Assembly: GCF_002835735.1 (NCBI RefSeq)
Contig: NZ_PISD01000011.1
Span: forward strand, 1 to 64,000
DNA from: Cytobacillus horneckiae
Lineage (GTDB): Bacteria; Bacillota; Bacilli; Bacillales; Cytobacillaceae
Direction of reading: 5' to 3'
DNA: 64,000 nucleotides
Made by a program: the position numbers and the translations under genes. How positions within the stretch are numbered: position 1 is the first letter of the stretch; each line of letters starts with the position of its first letter. The notes below the pieces were generated by a model that made no database searches, was not told the DNA's origin, and saw only the letters and a list, made by a program, of their open reading frames with translations. Shown piece by piece: positions 26,571 through 37,270 of the stretch.

Positions 26571-29216
26571 TTATTCGCCTTTTAATTCGTTCATTCTCGC
26601 TTCAACTGCAGCGCGTTTTTCCGCATAATCCTTTTCTTTCGCACGTTCTTCTTCAATTACCTTCTCAGGTGCTTTCTTTATAAAGCCATCATTTCTTAAT
26701 TTCTTTTGCACACGCTCTACTTCTTTATTTAATTTATCCCATTCCTTTTGCAGGCGGGCAATTTCTTCTTCGATATTGATGAGGCCTTCAAGCGGAAGGA
26801 TGATTTCAGCTCCTGTTACAACCGCTGTCACCGCTTTATCCGGCGCCGTTAATTCTGTATTGATTGTCAGCTCTTCAGGATTACAGAAGCGATCAATATA
26901 ACCTTCATTCTTAGTTAATACTGCAGCCGTTTCAGCATCTTTCGCTTTAATCATCATGTTGATTTTCTTACTCATCGGCGTACTTACTTCAGCCCGAATA
27001 TTACGAACTGAGCGGATGATTTCAACTAATAGCTTCATCTCTTCCGCAGCGGCTTTATCTGTCAGTTCTTCGCGTACAGTTGGCCAAGCGGCAACCGTGA
27101 TGGATTCTCCTTCATGAGGAAGGTTTTGCCAAATTTCTTCTGTAATAAATGGCATGAATGGGTGAAGCAGTCTCATCGTGTTATCAAGGACATGTGCAAG
27201 CACTGATCTTGTTGTTTTCTTCGCTGCTTCATCTTCGCCATAAAGCGGAAGCTTCGCCATTTCTATATACCAATCACAGAAGTCATCCCAGATGAAATTG
27301 TAAAGGACGCGGCCAACTTCACCGAATTCATAACGATCAGAAAGTCGAGTAACTGTTTCAATCGTTTCGTTTAAGCGAGTTAAAATCCATTTATCTGCTA
27401 CTGACTTTTCACCTGTTAAATCAATTTCTTCAACTTTTAGGCCATTCATATTCATAAGAGCGAAGCGGGAAGCATTCCATATTTTATTAGCAAAATTCCA
27501 AGTGGATTCTACTTTTTCAATGCTAAAGCGCAAATCCTGCCCTGGAGAGCTTCCTGTTGATAAGAAATAGCGCAGTGAATCCGCTCCGTATTTCTCAATT
27601 ACATCCATTGGATCTACACCGTTGCCAAGGGATTTACTCATTTTTCGTCCTTCTGCATCACGAACCAAACCGTGAATCAATACATCTTTAAATGGTCGGC
27701 CGCCTGTGAATTCGATGCCTTGGAAAATCATGCGGGAAACCCAGAAGAAGATAATATCATAACCTGTTACAAGTGCAGCTGTTGGATAATAGCGCTGATA
27801 ATCAGCACTTGATTCGTCCGGCCAGCCTAATGTTGAGAACGGCCAAAGTGCGGAGCTGAACCACGTATCAAGAACGTCCTCATCTTGCTTCCAGTTTTCA
27901 ATATCGCTAGGTGGCTCTGTGGCAACATATACTTCTCCAGTCTCCTTATGATACCATGCAGGGATGCGATGTCCCCACCAAAGCTGACGGGAAATACACC
28001 AATCGCGAATATTTTCCATCCAGCGAAGATACGTTTTCTCGAAACGGTCCGGGACAAAGTTTACTTTTCCGTCTTCTTTTTGAAGGTCAACAGATGCATC
28101 AGCTAACGGCTGCATTTTTACAAACCACTGTGTAGAAAGATACGGTTCTACAACAGCACCGCTTCGCTCAGAATGACCTACAGAGTGCATATGCTCTTCT
28201 ATTTTGAAAAGGATTCCTTCCTCTTGAAGGTCTTTTACAAGCTGTTTACGGCATTCAAAGCGATCCATGCCTTCATATTTACCGGCTTTTTTATTCATTG
28301 AGCCATCCTCATTCATCACTAAAATGCGCTCAAGATTGTGGCGGTTTCCAATTTCAAAATCGTTCGGGTCATGTGCCGGTGTGATTTTTACTGCACCAGA
28401 ACCAAATTCCATATCTACATAATCGTCTGCAACAATCGGAATTTCTCTGCCTGTAATCGGCAATTTTACCATTTTCCCAATTAAATGTTTATAGCGTTCA
28501 TCTTCCGGATGTACTGCAACAGCCGTATCGCCAAGCATCGTTTCTGGACGTGTTGTTGCAATCTCAATATCTCCACTACCGTCTGCTAACGGATAGCGCA
28601 TATGATAGAATGCGCCTTGAACATCTTTGTGGATTACTTCAATATCTGAAAGAGCTGTTTTTGTTGAAGGATCCCAGTTGATAATATATTCACCGCGATA
28701 GATCACCCCTTTTTTATAAAGGGTAACAAATACTTCCTGGACTGCATCAGACAAGCCCTCATCCAATGTGAAGCGCTCTCTATTATAATCCAGGCCTAGA
28801 CCAAGCTTTGACCACTGCTCTCTAATATGGCCTTTATATTCATTCGTCCATTTCCAAGTCTCTTCTACAAATGCCTCACGGCCAAGATCATAACGGCTCT
28901 TTCCTTCTTCGCGCAGCTTTTGCTCTACTTTCGCTTGTGTTGCAATCCCTGCATGGTCCATACCAGGCAGCCATAAAACATCGTATCCTTGCATGCGCTT
29001 CATGCGAGTTAAAATATCTTGCAATGTTGTATCCCACGCATGGCCAAGATGCAGTCTCCCAGTTACATTTGGAGGAGGAATAACAATCGTGTATGGATCT
29101 TTTTTCGGGTCATCTCCCGCTTCAAAGTATTTTCCTTTAAGCCACCAATCGTAGCGTCCCTGCTCAATAGACTTCGGGTCATATTTAGTCGGCATTGTCA
29201 TATTTGTTTCTTCCAT
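26571..29216 (-). CDS. valS: Valyl-tRNA synthetase
   Basis: Class I synthetase that charges tRNA-Val. The HIGH-type motif is in [18 protein letters not shown] and the KMSKS motif in [17 protein letters not shown]. The large CP1 editing domain lies between ([20 protein letters not shown]). The C-terminal anticodon-binding domain ends in the ValS-specific coiled coil ([20 protein letters not shown]). 881 residues, as in B. subtilis. Expression is set by the T-box leader directly upstream. Confidence 0.98.
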   Translation of the reverse strand: MEETNMTMPTKYDPKSIEQGRYDWWLKGKYFEAGDDPKKDPYTIVIPPPNVTGRLHLGHAWDTTLQDILTRMKRMQGYDVLWLPGMDHAGIATQAKVEQKLREEGKSRYDLGREAFVEETWKWTNEYKGHIREQWSKLGLGLDYNRERFTLDEGLSDAVQEVFVTLYKKGVIYRGEYIINWDPSTKTALSDIEVIHKDVQGAFYHMRYPLADGSGDIEIATTRPETMLGDTAVAVHPEDERYKHLIGKMVKLPITGREIPIVADDYVDMEFGSGAVKITPAHDPNDFEIGNRHNLERILVMNEDGSMNKKAGKYEGMDRFECRKQLVKDLQEEGILFKIEEHMHSVGHSERSGAVVEPYLSTQWFVKMQPLADASVDLQKEDGKVNFVPDRFEKTYLRWMENIRDWCISRQLWWGHRIPAWYHKETGEVYVATEPPSDIENWKQDEDVLDTWFSSALWPFSTLGWPDESSADYQRYYPTAALVTGYDIIFFWVSRMIFQGIEFTGGRPFKDVLIHGLVRDAEGRKMSKSLGNGVDPMDVIEKYGADSLRYFLSTGSSPGQDLRFSIEKVESTWNFANKIWNASRFALMNMNGLKVEEIDLTGEKSVADKWILTRLNETIETVTRLSDRYEFGEVGRVLYNFIWDDFCDWYIEMAKLPLYGEDEAAKKTTRSVLAHVLDNTMRLLHPFMPFITEEIWQNLPHEGESITVAAWPTVREELTDKAAAEEMKLLVEIIRSVRNIRAEVSTPMSKKINMMIKAKDAETAAVLTKNEGYIDRFCNPEELTINTELTAPDKAVTAVVTGAEIILPLEGLINIEEEIARLQKEWDKLNKEVERVQKKLRNDGFIKKAPEKVIEEERAKEKDYAEKRAAVEARMNELKGE

Positions 29217-29344
29217 CGTCTATTCATTCCTTTCTTCTCTTTGTTCAGCTCTACCGCCTAGCCCTCAAAAAACGCAGTATTTGCATTCTTCAATTTTAGC
29301 TTTTGAGGCGAGGAAGGCGGATCCGCTTTTCCTAATAAAAATAA

Positions 29345-29610
29345 AAAACTCCATTCGTCTTTAAAAGGACGAATGGAGTTTGCTTCGCGGTACCACCTTT
29401 TTTTCAATCAACAAAAAGCTACAGCTGATTGACTCTTAAAATAGATAACGGATTTCCCGGCTTTCACTACTAAGGCAAATTCCCGTTCGCAAAAGCAGCT
29501 CTAGGGCGACCTTCCAATGGTTTAGCCTGAAAAACCTCACAGCAAATGGTTTCTCTCTCTTAAGGCAACTTGCCATCGTACTCTTCCCTGTCAAAGCTTT
29601 TATGATTGTA
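29345..29610 (-). promoter_or_regulatory. T-box riboswitch for valS, specifier GUC (Val)
   Basis: On the minus strand the leader shows the AGTA-type stem I region, AGAGAGAGAAACC, then AAGGTCGCC with the specifier GTC (29508-29510) followed by a purine. The T-box core GGTGGTACCGCG lies at 29386-29397. The terminator stem is ACTCCATTCGTC with GACGAATGGAGT and a T run (29344-29381). Uncharged tRNA-Val(GAC) would pair with GUC and allow read-through. Confidence 0.9.
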
Positions 29611-29623
29611 TGAATATAAAGTT

Positions 29624-29653
29624 ATACTACCTAAAATAGACCATTATAGTCAA
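29624..29653 (-). promoter_or_regulatory. Sigma-A promoter of valS-folC
   Basis: TTGACT (29648-29653) and TAGTAT (29624-29629) on the minus strand are separated by 18 nt and lie just upstream of the T-box stem I. Confidence 0.6.
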
Positions 29654-29819
29654 TAAGGATTGCCAATTTTTTTTATTATATACGAAAAAAACGAGAATGT
29701 TCTTTGTTTTTACTATAAATGTATTTCACATTGAAAGATTTGAGCGGAAAATAGGCAAATTATGGGCGGTTGACTCATAGAATAAATTTAATGATGGCTT
29801 TATGGAGAGGAGAATAGTA

Positions 29820-30011
29820 TTGAAGAGGAGGTTTAACCCGCATCATTTACCACCATGGCTTAAGACTATACGAGGACTCGGAGCCCAGTTCATTATCCCA
29901 TTTTGCGTATTTCAGGGGATACGTACATTTTTACTGCCGAGTGCATTTGATCTTTTCTTACTCGTGATATTATTAATCATTGCTCTTGCTTATCGGCTGG
30001 AATTAATATAG
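29820..30011 (+). CDS. Small conserved-type membrane protein
   Basis: A 63-residue protein of unknown function on the plus strand between valS and ysxE. It starts with a basic segment (LKRRFNPHHLPPWLKTIRG), followed by two hydrophobic stretches (GAQFIIPFCVFQGIRTFLL and FDLFLLVILLIIALAYRL). The TTG at 29820 is preferred over ATG at 29802 because GGAGAGGAG lies 7 nt before the TTG. A terminator follows the stop directly. The ribosome binding site, membrane layout and terminator support a real gene; I know of small membrane proteins at this place in other Bacillaceae but no function. Confidence 0.65.
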   Translation: MKRRFNPHHLPPWLKTIRGLGAQFIIPFCVFQGIRTFLLPSAFDLFLLVILLIIALAYRLELI

Positions 30012-30045
30012 GAGCTCAGGGTTTATCCACCTTGGGCTCCTTCTT
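30012..30045 (+). terminator. Terminator after the small membrane protein gene
   Basis: An 11-bp stem with two G-T pairs (GGAGCTCAGGG with CCTTGGGCTCC, 8-nt loop) begins right after the stop, with TTCTTGTT beyond. It overlaps the 3' end of ysxE on the other strand. Confidence 0.65.
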
Positions 30046-31087
30046 GTTCTGCTTTTGCTGCTGCTTCTGCTTGCGCTTGCTTTTTCTGCCGCTCGATTTC
30101 ATCAATTCTCATCGCGACATATTCCGTGTTTTTTAACAGCCAAAATTGGCGCTGAATATGCTGTACATGCTTTCGCTCGCTTTTTTTCCCCTTTGAATTA
30201 TGATATTTCTCCGCAGCACGAATGACTGGTCCAGGATTTGCAAAATAGCTTTGAAACAAAAGCATTTCATCGTCACGAAACGGAAAATGCTTCAAATAAG
30301 TATAAAGCCAGTCAACTGCATCATCCGCTCTCTTTGGAAAAGTTTTCAATGATCGTGCGAGAAACGGAAGCAAATCATGCATTGGAGAGCTCTGTCTTGA
30401 CTCCTCAAAATTCATGAAATAACCGAGTCCGCGTTCATCATACAAAAAGTGTTCAGGTGAAACTTTTCCATGTATGATAACTGTTCTTGCTTTTTCATCA
30501 TCCTTTGTTTTCTCATACCACTCCTTTAATTTATTTTTAGAATATTTTAATGCTTGTGAGATGTCATTATAGTATTGAGTAAATAATAATTCGTATGGAG
30601 ACATATAATCTCTGCTCTCACACTCTTCTATAAATCCATTCAAAAATTCATTTTGTTTATCCCATTCATTTATCGTATTATCGTAATGCTCTTCTCTATC
30701 TTCCTTGTTAATTGGAATATCCTTTACAGATAAAACATGCAGTCTTGCGAGCTCCCTGAACATTTGCTGATGGCGTTCAAATCTGTTTTCCTTCTCTTCA
30801 TTTGCCATCCATGGCATTAAATAATAGAGCTCAGTGCTTTGAAGAACCGCATATCGCCCGTCGACCGTAGGATAGATAGGAACGATGCGATTGTATCCTT
30901 TTTGATAGAGCGTTTGAATATTTTTAATAAAATCTGCCCCATGGTGAGGACTTATTTTCTTTAATGCAAAGACGCCTTTATTGGCATAAACCTTTTGCAC
31001 TCTGCCAAAGTCTTCGATAAAATTTGGTTCTACAGCATAATGGCGTAAAATATGTCCGTATTTCATTAAACGATTCTCTTTCTCCAT
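30023..31087 (-). CDS. ysxE: Spore coat protein YsxE (CotS-related kinase fold)
   Basis: Inner spore coat protein of the CotS/aminoglycoside phosphotransferase-like group. KVYANKGVFALKKISPH is the N-lobe strand with a lysine. VIIHGKVSPEHFLYDERGLG is the catalytic-loop region, in which the usual HGD reads HGK, so kinase activity is doubtful. INFE-like NFEESRQSSPMHDLLPFLAR follows. The C-terminus is a charged helical tail. ATG at 31087 is chosen over the in-frame GTG because AGAG lies 8 nt upstream. It follows spoVID as in B. subtilis. Confidence 0.88.
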   Translation of the reverse strand: MEKENRLMKYGHILRHYAVEPNFIEDFGRVQKVYANKGVFALKKISPHHGADFIKNIQTLYQKGYNRIVPIYPTVDGRYAVLQSTELYYLMPWMANEEKENRFERHQQMFRELARLHVLSVKDIPINKEDREEHYDNTINEWDKQNEFLNGFIEECESRDYMSPYELLFTQYYNDISQALKYSKNKLKEWYEKTKDDEKARTVIIHGKVSPEHFLYDERGLGYFMNFEESRQSSPMHDLLPFLARSLKTFPKRADDAVDWLYTYLKHFPFRDDEMLLFQSYFANPGPVIRAAEKYHNSKGKKSERKHVQHIQRQFWLLKNTEYVAMRIDEIERQKKQAQAEAAAKAEQEGAQGG

Positions 31088-31154
31088 TAGAACCACTCTC
31101 TTTCAAAATGGCCAATTATGAGTGGCTTGAAAAATTACCGCCACAAAAATATAA

Positions 31155-31190
31155 AGAGCTGAGCAGACCAAAGCTGATCTGCTCAGATGA
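31155..31190 (-). terminator. Possible terminator between spoVID and ysxE
   Basis: CTGAGCAGA and TCTGCTCAG form a perfect 9-bp stem with a 10-nt loop. On the minus strand CTCTTTATATTTTT follows, so the T run is imperfect and partial read-through into ysxE is likely. Confidence 0.5.
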
Positions 31191-31201
31191 AAGATACGTT
31201 G

Positions 31202-32713
31202 CTAATAACTCGTTACCGTTGCCGGGATATATAATGCCTGACCTTCATAAACATCCTGGTTAATTTCAAGATTATTCACTCGAAGCAATGTTTGCGGTGA
31301 GATGTCGTATCTTTCTGCAATGATATCAATTGTGTCATCCTGCTGTACGATACAAACTTTCAATTTAGTGACTTCCACTTCTTCCTCTTTTCTCGCAAAG
31401 AATTCAGTCAGACTCATCCCTTTTTTACTCTTTTTCTTTTTCACCTGCTTTTCTTCCTCATGTGAAGAAGATTCCACTAATACAGCTTCTTCTTCGTGTA
31501 CGGATTTTACCTCTTCTACAAACGATTCTTCTTCTACAGGCTTAACCTCAAAAATTTCCTTTGCTTCAAGCTTTTTTTCTTCATATCGCTGGCTCATAAA
31601 TGAAACTTCAGGCATCTGTGCTGGCGACTCTTCAAACTCTTCATCTGGCAGAGATCTGCTTAAAACCGGTTCCTCTTTTACTATTTCCGGCTCTTCCTTT
31701 CCCTCTGCACTCAATGGCTTGAAATTCTTCGGTTCTTCTTTTGAATGAGATTGATTTAAAACCGGTTCCTCTTTTATCTTCTCAGACTGTTTCCTCGCCT
31801 CAACTACAAATGGCTCTAGACTCTTTGGTTCTTCCTCTTGGAAATTTGATTGATTTAAAACTGGTTCCTCTTTTACTTTCTCAGGCTGTTTCCTCTCCTC
31901 TACAATAAACGGCTCTAGACTCTTTGGTTCTTCCTCTTGGAAATGAGATTGATTTAAAATTGGTTCCTCTTTTATTTTCTCAGGCTGCTTCCTCGCCTCT
32001 ACAATAAACGGCTCTAGACTCTTTGGTTCTTCCTCTTGGAAATGAGATTGATTTAAAATTGGTTCCTCTTTTATTTTCTCAGGCTGTTTCCTCGCCTCCG
32101 CAGCAAATGGTTCAAACTCTTCTGAGCCATCCTCTTCTGGAGCTAAGCTGAAACTAATTTCAGTTTTTTCTTCTTCTGTTTCTTGAAGTTCATCATTTGG
32201 CTCTTCCACACCATTAAACCTGGGGGCTGATTCGAATTCCAGAACATTATTTTCTTCCTCCTGAACCGCTACATGCTGTTGATCACCATATAAACCTGTA
32301 ATAGTCAAATTTGCATTTAGCTTCATGCAGCTGCGCTCAGGGAATACATAATCAAATGATTCAACCTCTACATCGATGTCATTGATGCTTTCAATTCTAT
32401 TATTTGGTATGGTTATATCGACAGGAAAATAATGTGTAAACTCACAAACGCCTTCATCTCTTTCCTCAACTGTTTGAATAAATCTTAATGTTGAAACAGA
32501 CCCATTATCACTTTCATTAACAGATGACGCATCGCGATGATATTCGCCTGTTAATTCAAGAGCTCCTTGAATGGTTACATATTGCTCACTTTCCTGGATC
32601 GTTATATTTGGGTCAAGCGAAATCGAAATTAATTGAGATACTTCCTGTCCTTTTTGAAACCAAACAGACTCTTCTAATGAAAATCGCAAGCACGATGGAT
32701 TTCCTTGAGACAA
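31202..32713 (-). CDS. spoVID: Stage VI sporulation protein D, SpoVID
   Basis: Coat morphogenetic protein needed for coat encasement; binds SafA and SpoIVA. The N-terminal domain (LRFSLEESVWFQKGQEVSQ, SISLDPNITIQESEQYVTIQ) is conserved. The middle is highly acidic and holds four to five tandem 33-residue repeats. A C-terminal LysM (VQQDDTIDIIAERYDISPQT, LLRVNNLEINQDVYEGQALY) ends the protein. The frame is open 9 codons more, but TTG at 32713 lies 5 nt after AGGAGGAG and gives the family-type start. 503 residues, shorter than B. subtilis SpoVID. Confidence 0.93.
   Translation of the reverse strand: MSQGNPSCLRFSLEESVWFQKGQEVSQLISISLDPNITIQESEQYVTIQGALELTGEYHRDASSVNESDNGSVSTLRFIQTVEERDEGVCEFTHYFPVDITIPNNRIESINDIDVEVESFDYVFPERSCMKLNANLTITGLYGDQQHVAVQEEENNVLEFESAPRFNGVEEPNDELQETEEEKTEISFSLAPEEDGSEEFEPFAAEARKQPEKIKEEPILNQSHFQEEEPKSLEPFIVEARKQPEKIKEEPILNQSHFQEEEPKSLEPFIVEERKQPEKVKEEPVLNQSNFQEEEPKSLEPFVVEARKQSEKIKEEPVLNQSHSKEEPKNFKPLSAEGKEEPEIVKEEPVLSRSLPDEEFEESPAQMPEVSFMSQRYEEKKLEAKEIFEVKPVEEESFVEEVKSVHEEEAVLVESSSHEEEKQVKKKKSKKGMSLTEFFARKEEEVEVTKLKVCIVQQDDTIDIIAERYDISPQTLLRVNNLEINQDVYEGQALYIPATVTSY
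31721..32113 (-). repeat. Tandem 99-bp repeats inside spoVID
   Basis: Units begin at 32113, 32014, 31915 and 31816 (minus strand). The first three are exactly 99 bp and the fourth is 96 bp. Each encodes a variant of EPFIVEARKQPEKIKEEP followed by ILNQSHFQEEEPKSL. A weaker fifth unit follows (KPLSAEGKEEPEIVKEEP). The two units at 32113 and 32014 are nearly identical over their 3' two thirds, which suggests recent copy-number change. Confidence 0.85.
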
Positions 32714-32808
32714 AGCGACTCCTCCTCTCATATCTTTCACGTGTATAAATCACTATGTCATTTACACTTTATGAATAAGTTAAATTAATTATGATTAATT
32801 TGGAATAA

Positions 32809-32913
32809 TATTGGGTTGATCAGCTTTGGATCGCAGTATATACGATCGGATTGCCATTTAAAGTGAAGTGGACTGCTTTCTTTTACGTGTTCGTCACTTT
32901 ATTGGCTGTTTAA
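32809..32913 (+). pseudogene. Short relic of a membrane protein gene
   Basis: A plus-strand frame reading YWVDQLWIAVYTIGLPFKVK, then WTAFFYVFVTLLAV and a stop. It has no start codon and is closed upstream by TAA. The hydrophobic, aromatic composition suggests the last membrane helix of a lost protein. No family recognised. Confidence 0.25.
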
Positions 32914-33007
32914 TGTGACGAGTCTCAAAAGAAAAAGAGAATTTATCATTTTATTTGGGTTAGTGCAGTGCAAAAGGTTTAACTGTATTTTTTTCACATC
33001 TGAAAAA

Positions 33008-33240
33008 TCATTTCCCCCGCTTTTGTACTGGCAATTTTCCAGAAAATTTGTGCCAGCTGTTGGAGTTATTACTCTTAAATTCACCAACACAATGAGAACA
33101 TTTGCCTACACCCTATTCAGCAACTATAGTTCGTCCCATAATATTGCCGATAACCCACTTTCTCTTTGTTGTTTTGCTATTTTAATATGCAGCTCTGCCA
33201 ATTTGATAACACCTTTCCTTGATTCAGTTTCTTTTGCATA
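33008..33240 (-). pseudogene. Broken frames, possibly a TnpB-type remnant
   Basis: Minus strand from 33240: YAKETESRKGVIKLAELHIK then IAKQQRESGLSAILWDEL and TAG. After a frame change (33106-33008): GKCSHCVGEFKSNNSNSWHK then FSGKLPVQKRGK and TGA. The helix SRKGVIKLAELHIKIAKQQR is like the KARxKVAKLHEKIANQRKD segment of IS200/IS605 TnpB, and a CxxC follows, but spacing to other TnpB motifs is wrong. So the family link is tentative. The debris abuts the hemL terminator. Confidence 0.25.
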
Positions 33241-33269
33241 AAAAAACACCCATCAAATGATAGGTGTTC
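33236..33269 (-). terminator. Terminator after hemL
   Basis: AACACCTATCA and TGATGGGTGTT (one G-T pair) form an 11-bp stem followed by TTTTTTTA on the minus strand. It ends the hemA-hemL operon. Confidence 0.9.
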
Positions 33270-33276
33270 CTCTCAA

Positions 33277-34563
33277 TTATTTTAGCTTTGAAAATGCCGC
33301 TTCTGCTGCTATGATTGTTTTTTCTATGTCCTCATCAGTAAGGGCCGTTGATAGGAATAACCCTTCAAATTGAGATGGCGGCAGGAATACGCCGTTATTC
33401 GCCATTTCACGATAATATGAAGCAAAAAATTCCAGATTGGATGTTCTTGCTTTTTCATAATTGATGACGTCTTCGTTTGTGAAGAAAATGCCAATCATAG
33501 AGCCTGCACGATTAATCGTATGAGGGATGCCATATTTTTCTGCAGCCGTTCTTAATCCAAGTTCAAGCTTATCTGCTTTTTTGCCGAATTCTTCATAGCT
33601 TTCAGGAGTCAGCTGGCTAAGTGTTGCAAGGCCGGCTGCCATTGCAAGCGGATTGCCTGATAGTGTACCGGCCTGATAAATCGGACCACTTGGAGCAATC
33701 TGTTCCATTATTTCTTTTTTACCGCCGTAAGCACCTACCGGCAGTCCGCCGCCGATGACTTTTCCAAGGCAAGTAATATCAGGTGTTACGCCGAAATAGC
33801 CTTGTGCGCAATTGTAGCCAACGCGGAACCCTGTCATCACTTCATCAAAGATTAATAACGAACCGTATTCTGCCGTAATCTCTCTTAATCCTTCCAAGAA
33901 GCCTTCTTGTGGTGGGACAACCCCCATATTGCCTGCAACAGGTTCAACAATGACACCTGCAATATCATCGCCGAATTGTTCAAACGCATATTTTACACTA
34001 TCTAAGTCATTGTAAGGAACTGTAATTGTATTCTTAGCAGTTCCTTCTGGTACACCTGGGCTATCTGGCAGACCTAATGTAGCCACTCCAGAGCCCGCTT
34101 TAATTAATAATGAGTCACCATGGCCATGATAACAACCTTCAAATTTAAGAATTTTATTGCGCCCAGTATAGCCGCGAGCAAGGCGCAGTGCACTCATGGT
34201 AGCTTCAGTACCAGATGAAACCATCCGAACAATTTCAATCGAAGGTACACGTTCAATGACAAGCTGAGCCAGCTCATTTTCAATTAAAGTTGGTGCGCCA
34301 AAGCTTGTCCCGCTCTCAGCTACCTTTTTTACCGCTGCGACAACCTGCTCATTGGCATGGCCTAAAATGAGCGGCCCCCATGAAAGCACATAGTCAATAT
34401 ATTCATTACCATCAATATCATAGATTTTAGATCCTTTTCCTTTTTCCATAAAAATTGGATCCATATCAACAGATTTAAAAGCACGAACAGGTGAATTTAC
34501 TCCACCCGGCATGAACTTGACAGCCTCTTTGAAGGCTGCAGCTGATTTCTCATAAGAACGCAT
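33277..34563 (-). CDS. hemL: Glutamate-1-semialdehyde 2,1-aminomutase
   Basis: PLP enzyme that turns glutamate-1-semialdehyde into 5-aminolevulinate, the second step of the C5 haem pathway. [71 protein letters not shown], and the PLP lysine in [18 protein letters not shown] are all present. 428 residues, family standard. Last gene of the hem operon, 18 nt after hemB. Confidence 0.97.
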   Translation of the reverse strand: MRSYEKSAAAFKEAVKFMPGGVNSPVRAFKSVDMDPIFMEKGKGSKIYDIDGNEYIDYVLSWGPLILGHANEQVVAAVKKVAESGTSFGAPTLIENELAQLVIERVPSIEIVRMVSSGTEATMSALRLARGYTGRNKILKFEGCYHGHGDSLLIKAGSGVATLGLPDSPGVPEGTAKNTITVPYNDLDSVKYAFEQFGDDIAGVIVEPVAGNMGVVPPQEGFLEGLREITAEYGSLLIFDEVMTGFRVGYNCAQGYFGVTPDITCLGKVIGGGLPVGAYGGKKEIMEQIAPSGPIYQAGTLSGNPLAMAAGLATLSQLTPESYEEFGKKADKLELGLRTAAEKYGIPHTINRAGSMIGIFFTNEDVINYEKARTSNLEFFASYYREMANNGVFLPPSQFEGLFLSTALTDEDIEKTIIAAEAAFSKLK

Positions 34564-34581
34564 ACTATCCCTCTTTTCGTT

Positions 34582-35562
34582 TTATTTTTGCTCTTGCAGC
34601 CATCTTGCCGCATCTTTCGCATGGTAAGTAATAATCAAGTCGCAGCCAGCACGCTTCATGCCTGTCAGCATTTCAAGTACAATTCTTTCCTCATCAATCC
34701 AGCCGTTTTGCGCTGCAGCTTTTACCATCGAATATTCACCACTTACATTGTAGATGACAAGTGGAAGATTAATATTATTTTTCACATCGCGAACGATATC
34801 TAGATAAGGCAATCCCGGTTTTACAATTAAAAAGTCTGCGCCCTCCATTAAATCAGACTCTGCTTCTCTTAGAGCTTCTAGACGATTAGCCGGATCCATT
34901 TGGTAAGCTTTACGATCACCGAACTGCGGTGTGCTGTCAGCTGCGTCCCGGAATGGACCGTAAAATGCTGAGGCATATTTAACAGCATAGGACATGACAG
35001 GTACATGAGAAAAACCAGCTTCATCAAGCCCCGCACGAATGGCTACAGTGAAACCATCCATCATATTGGATGGGGCAATGATATCTGCTCCAGCTTTCGC
35101 TTGACTAACGGCTGTTTGCACTAGCAGCTCAAGCGAGGCATCATTTAGCACTTCACCATTTTCGATTAATCCGCAATGACCGTGATCTGTATATTCGCAC
35201 AGACAAGTATCCGCCACCACGATGATTTCAGGATATTTTTCTTTAATAAATCTTGTAGCCTCCTGAACAATGCCGTGATCGTGATACGCTTGAGTACCGC
35301 AATCATCTTTTTCCAGCGGTATGCCAAATAGTAATACAGATTTAATACCTAAAGAAACAACCTCATCCATCTCTTCTGCCAAATGATCTAATGACAGATT
35401 AAACACCCCGGGCATCGATTTAATTTCTTTTTTAATATCCTTGCCTTCAGCGACAAAAATAGGATAAATAAAATCATTTACATGCAAATCTGTTTCCCGA
35501 ACTAAACTTCTCATATTTTCTGTTTGACGAAGACGTCTATGACGATTAAATTGTAAATCCAT
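34582..35562 (-). CDS. hemB: Delta-aminolevulinic acid dehydratase (porphobilinogen synthase)
   Basis: Joins two 5-aminolevulinate molecules into porphobilinogen. [14 protein letters not shown] holds the cysteine-type metal site of zinc-dependent enzymes. [19 protein letters not shown] and [18 protein letters not shown] carry the two active-site lysines. [14 protein letters not shown] follows. 326 residues, usual size. It lies between hemD and hemL. Confidence 0.97.
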   Translation of the reverse strand: MDLQFNRHRRLRQTENMRSLVRETDLHVNDFIYPIFVAEGKDIKKEIKSMPGVFNLSLDHLAEEMDEVVSLGIKSVLLFGIPLEKDDCGTQAYHDHGIVQEATRFIKEKYPEIIVVADTCLCEYTDHGHCGLIENGEVLNDASLELLVQTAVSQAKAGADIIAPSNMMDGFTVAIRAGLDEAGFSHVPVMSYAVKYASAFYGPFRDAADSTPQFGDRKAYQMDPANRLEALREAESDLMEGADFLIVKPGLPYLDIVRDVKNNINLPLVIYNVSGEYSMVKAAAQNGWIDEERIVLEMLTGMKRAGCDLIITYHAKDAARWLQEQK

Positions 35563-35573
35563 TAAAACCCCTC

Positions 35574-36338
35574 CTAGTGATTGATATATGTAATAATACT
35601 TTTTAATAAATCATGAACAGTATACGAATCAGGCATTGCGTGAACCGTTAGTCCTTGTTCAACCGCCCTCTCCTTTGATACTGGACCGATGCAGCCAATT
35701 ATGCAATGCTTTATCTGCTTTTCGAGATGACCGTCCCTGACTACATGCATAAAATGATTAATGGTGGATGGGCTAGTAAAAAGCAGAATATCGATTTCTT
35801 TCCGCGCTATTTTTTCATGAAGCAGTTTCTTGCTTTCTTGTGGAAAAAAAGTTTCATAAATAACTAGCTCTTCAACATCGGCTCCATGCTCAGCTAATCC
35901 CTGCTTAATATATTCTCTTGCCAAATTCCCTTTTGGCAGCAAAATATTGGTGCCTTCAGCCACTTGTTCAGCAAATTCTTCTACAAAGCTTTCAGCCACA
36001 AACACTTTCGGAATAAAGTCTGCATGATAGCCGTATTTTCTTAACGTCTTTTCTGTTTTCTTGCCTATCACTGCAATTCGCGGGAGATTCGCAGAAGCAT
36101 CTTTTGCTGAAAAGAAAATATCGACTGTTACGCTGCTTGTGAAAATGAGCCAGTCAAATTTTTCTAAGTCAATACTGTCTATATGTTTTGCTATGCTTGT
36201 TGGCCTAAAAGCAATAAGAGGGATTTCCACTGGCAATCCCCCATATTCCTTTATTAAAGCAGAGACAGGCTTAGATTGATCCTTCCCACGCGGCACTAAA
36301 ACGGACATTCCTTTAAGCGTCCTCACTGCCGAGTTCAC
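35574..36338 (-). CDS. hemD: Uroporphyrinogen-III synthase
   Basis: Cyclises hydroxymethylbilane to uroporphyrinogen III with inversion of ring D. HemD sequences are weakly conserved; recognisable are [42 protein letters not shown], and [16 protein letters not shown] with [20 protein letters not shown] near the end. The GTG start overlaps the hemC stop as GTGA. Position between hemC and hemB confirms the call. 254 residues. Confidence 0.94.
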   Translation of the reverse strand: MNSAVRTLKGMSVLVPRGKDQSKPVSALIKEYGGLPVEIPLIAFRPTSIAKHIDSIDLEKFDWLIFTSSVTVDIFFSAKDASANLPRIAVIGKKTEKTLRKYGYHADFIPKVFVAESFVEEFAEQVAEGTNILLPKGNLAREYIKQGLAEHGADVEELVIYETFFPQESKKLLHEKIARKEIDILLFTSPSTINHFMHVVRDGHLEKQIKHCIIGCIGPVSKERAVEQGLTVHAMPDSYTVHDLLKSIITYINH

Positions 36339-37270
36339 TGACCATCAAGCTCCTCTTTTACACGGTCAATCAATTCCTTTGCCCCCATTTGTGAAAGCCT
36401 GTCTGCCACTGCATAGCCAATTTCTTCAGGAGAAGTCCCGCTGACCATCTCTTTATAAATTGTTTGACCATCAGGTGAGCCTACAAGACCAGTTAGAACA
36501 ATCTCTTCATTGTCAGATACTGTTGCAAAGCCAGCGATTGGCACTTGGCAGCCGCCTTCCATCTTATTTAAAAAGGCGCGTTCAGCAAGAACGGTTTGAC
36601 TTGTTTTCTCACATGTGAATTTCTCTAGTATTCCAAGAAGCTCTTCATCTTCTGCGCGGCATTCGATTGATAATGCCCCTTGCCCCACCGCTGGCAAGCA
36701 AATATCTGGATCAATAAATTCGGTCACAATATCCTTCGCCCACCCCATTCTTGAGAGTCCGGCTGCAGCAAGAATAATTGCGTCGTAGTCTTCTGTTTCC
36801 AGCTTTGCTAAACGTGTATCAATATTTCCTCTTATCCACTTAATTTCTAAATCAGGTCTTCTCGCTAAAATTTGAGAGCCCCTTCTCAAACTGCTTGTAC
36901 CTACAACAGAACCAGGCTTCAAGTCAGCCAGCTTTACATGATTTTTTGAAACCAGCGCATCGCGGTGATCTTCTCTTTCAGGTATACAGCCTATTGTTAA
37001 TCCTTCCGGTAAAACAGCAGGCATATCCTTCATGCTATGTACAGCCATATCAATTTCTTTATCTAGCATTGCCTGCTCAATCTCTTTTACAAATAGGCCT
37101 TTTCCTCCAACCTTGGAAAGCGTGACATCAAGAATTTTATCTCCTTTTGTTACAATTTCCTTTACTTCAAAATCAACGGTAGGATCGATGCTTTTTAATT
37201 GCTCAATCACCCAATTTGTTTGTGTTAATGCTAGTTTACTTCTTCTAGAACCAACAATGATTTTTCTCAT
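36335..37270 (-). CDS. hemC: Porphobilinogen deaminase (hydroxymethylbilane synthase)
   Basis: Polymerises four porphobilinogen units on a dipyrromethane cofactor. [66 protein letters not shown] and the cofactor cysteine in [17 protein letters not shown] are visible. The frame runs 25 codons further upstream, but ATG at 37270 follows GGAGG by 5 nt and begins [14 protein letters not shown] as in relatives. 311 residues. Confidence 0.97.
   Translation of the reverse strand: MRKIIVGSRRSKLALTQTNWVIEQLKSIDPTVDFEVKEIVTKGDKILDVTLSKVGGKGLFVKEIEQAMLDKEIDMAVHSMKDMPAVLPEGLTIGCIPEREDHRDALVSKNHVKLADLKPGSVVGTSSLRRGSQILARRPDLEIKWIRGNIDTRLAKLETEDYDAIILAAAGLSRMGWAKDIVTEFIDPDICLPAVGQGALSIECRAEDEELLGILEKFTCEKTSQTVLAERAFLNKMEGGCQVPIAGFATVSDNEEIVLTGLVGSPDGQTIYKEMVSGTSPEEIGYAVADRLSQMGAKELIDRVKEELDGQ

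Noticed and set aside
31302-31748. 148-codon Ser/Thr-rich plus-strand frame
   Set aside because: It is the complement of the acidic Glu/Lys-rich part of spoVID, which naturally gives a Ser/Phe-rich open frame.
32915-33241. 108-codon plus-strand frame between spoVID and hemL
   Set aside because: No ribosome binding site; runs opposite to better, broken minus-strand frames and ends at the hemL terminator.
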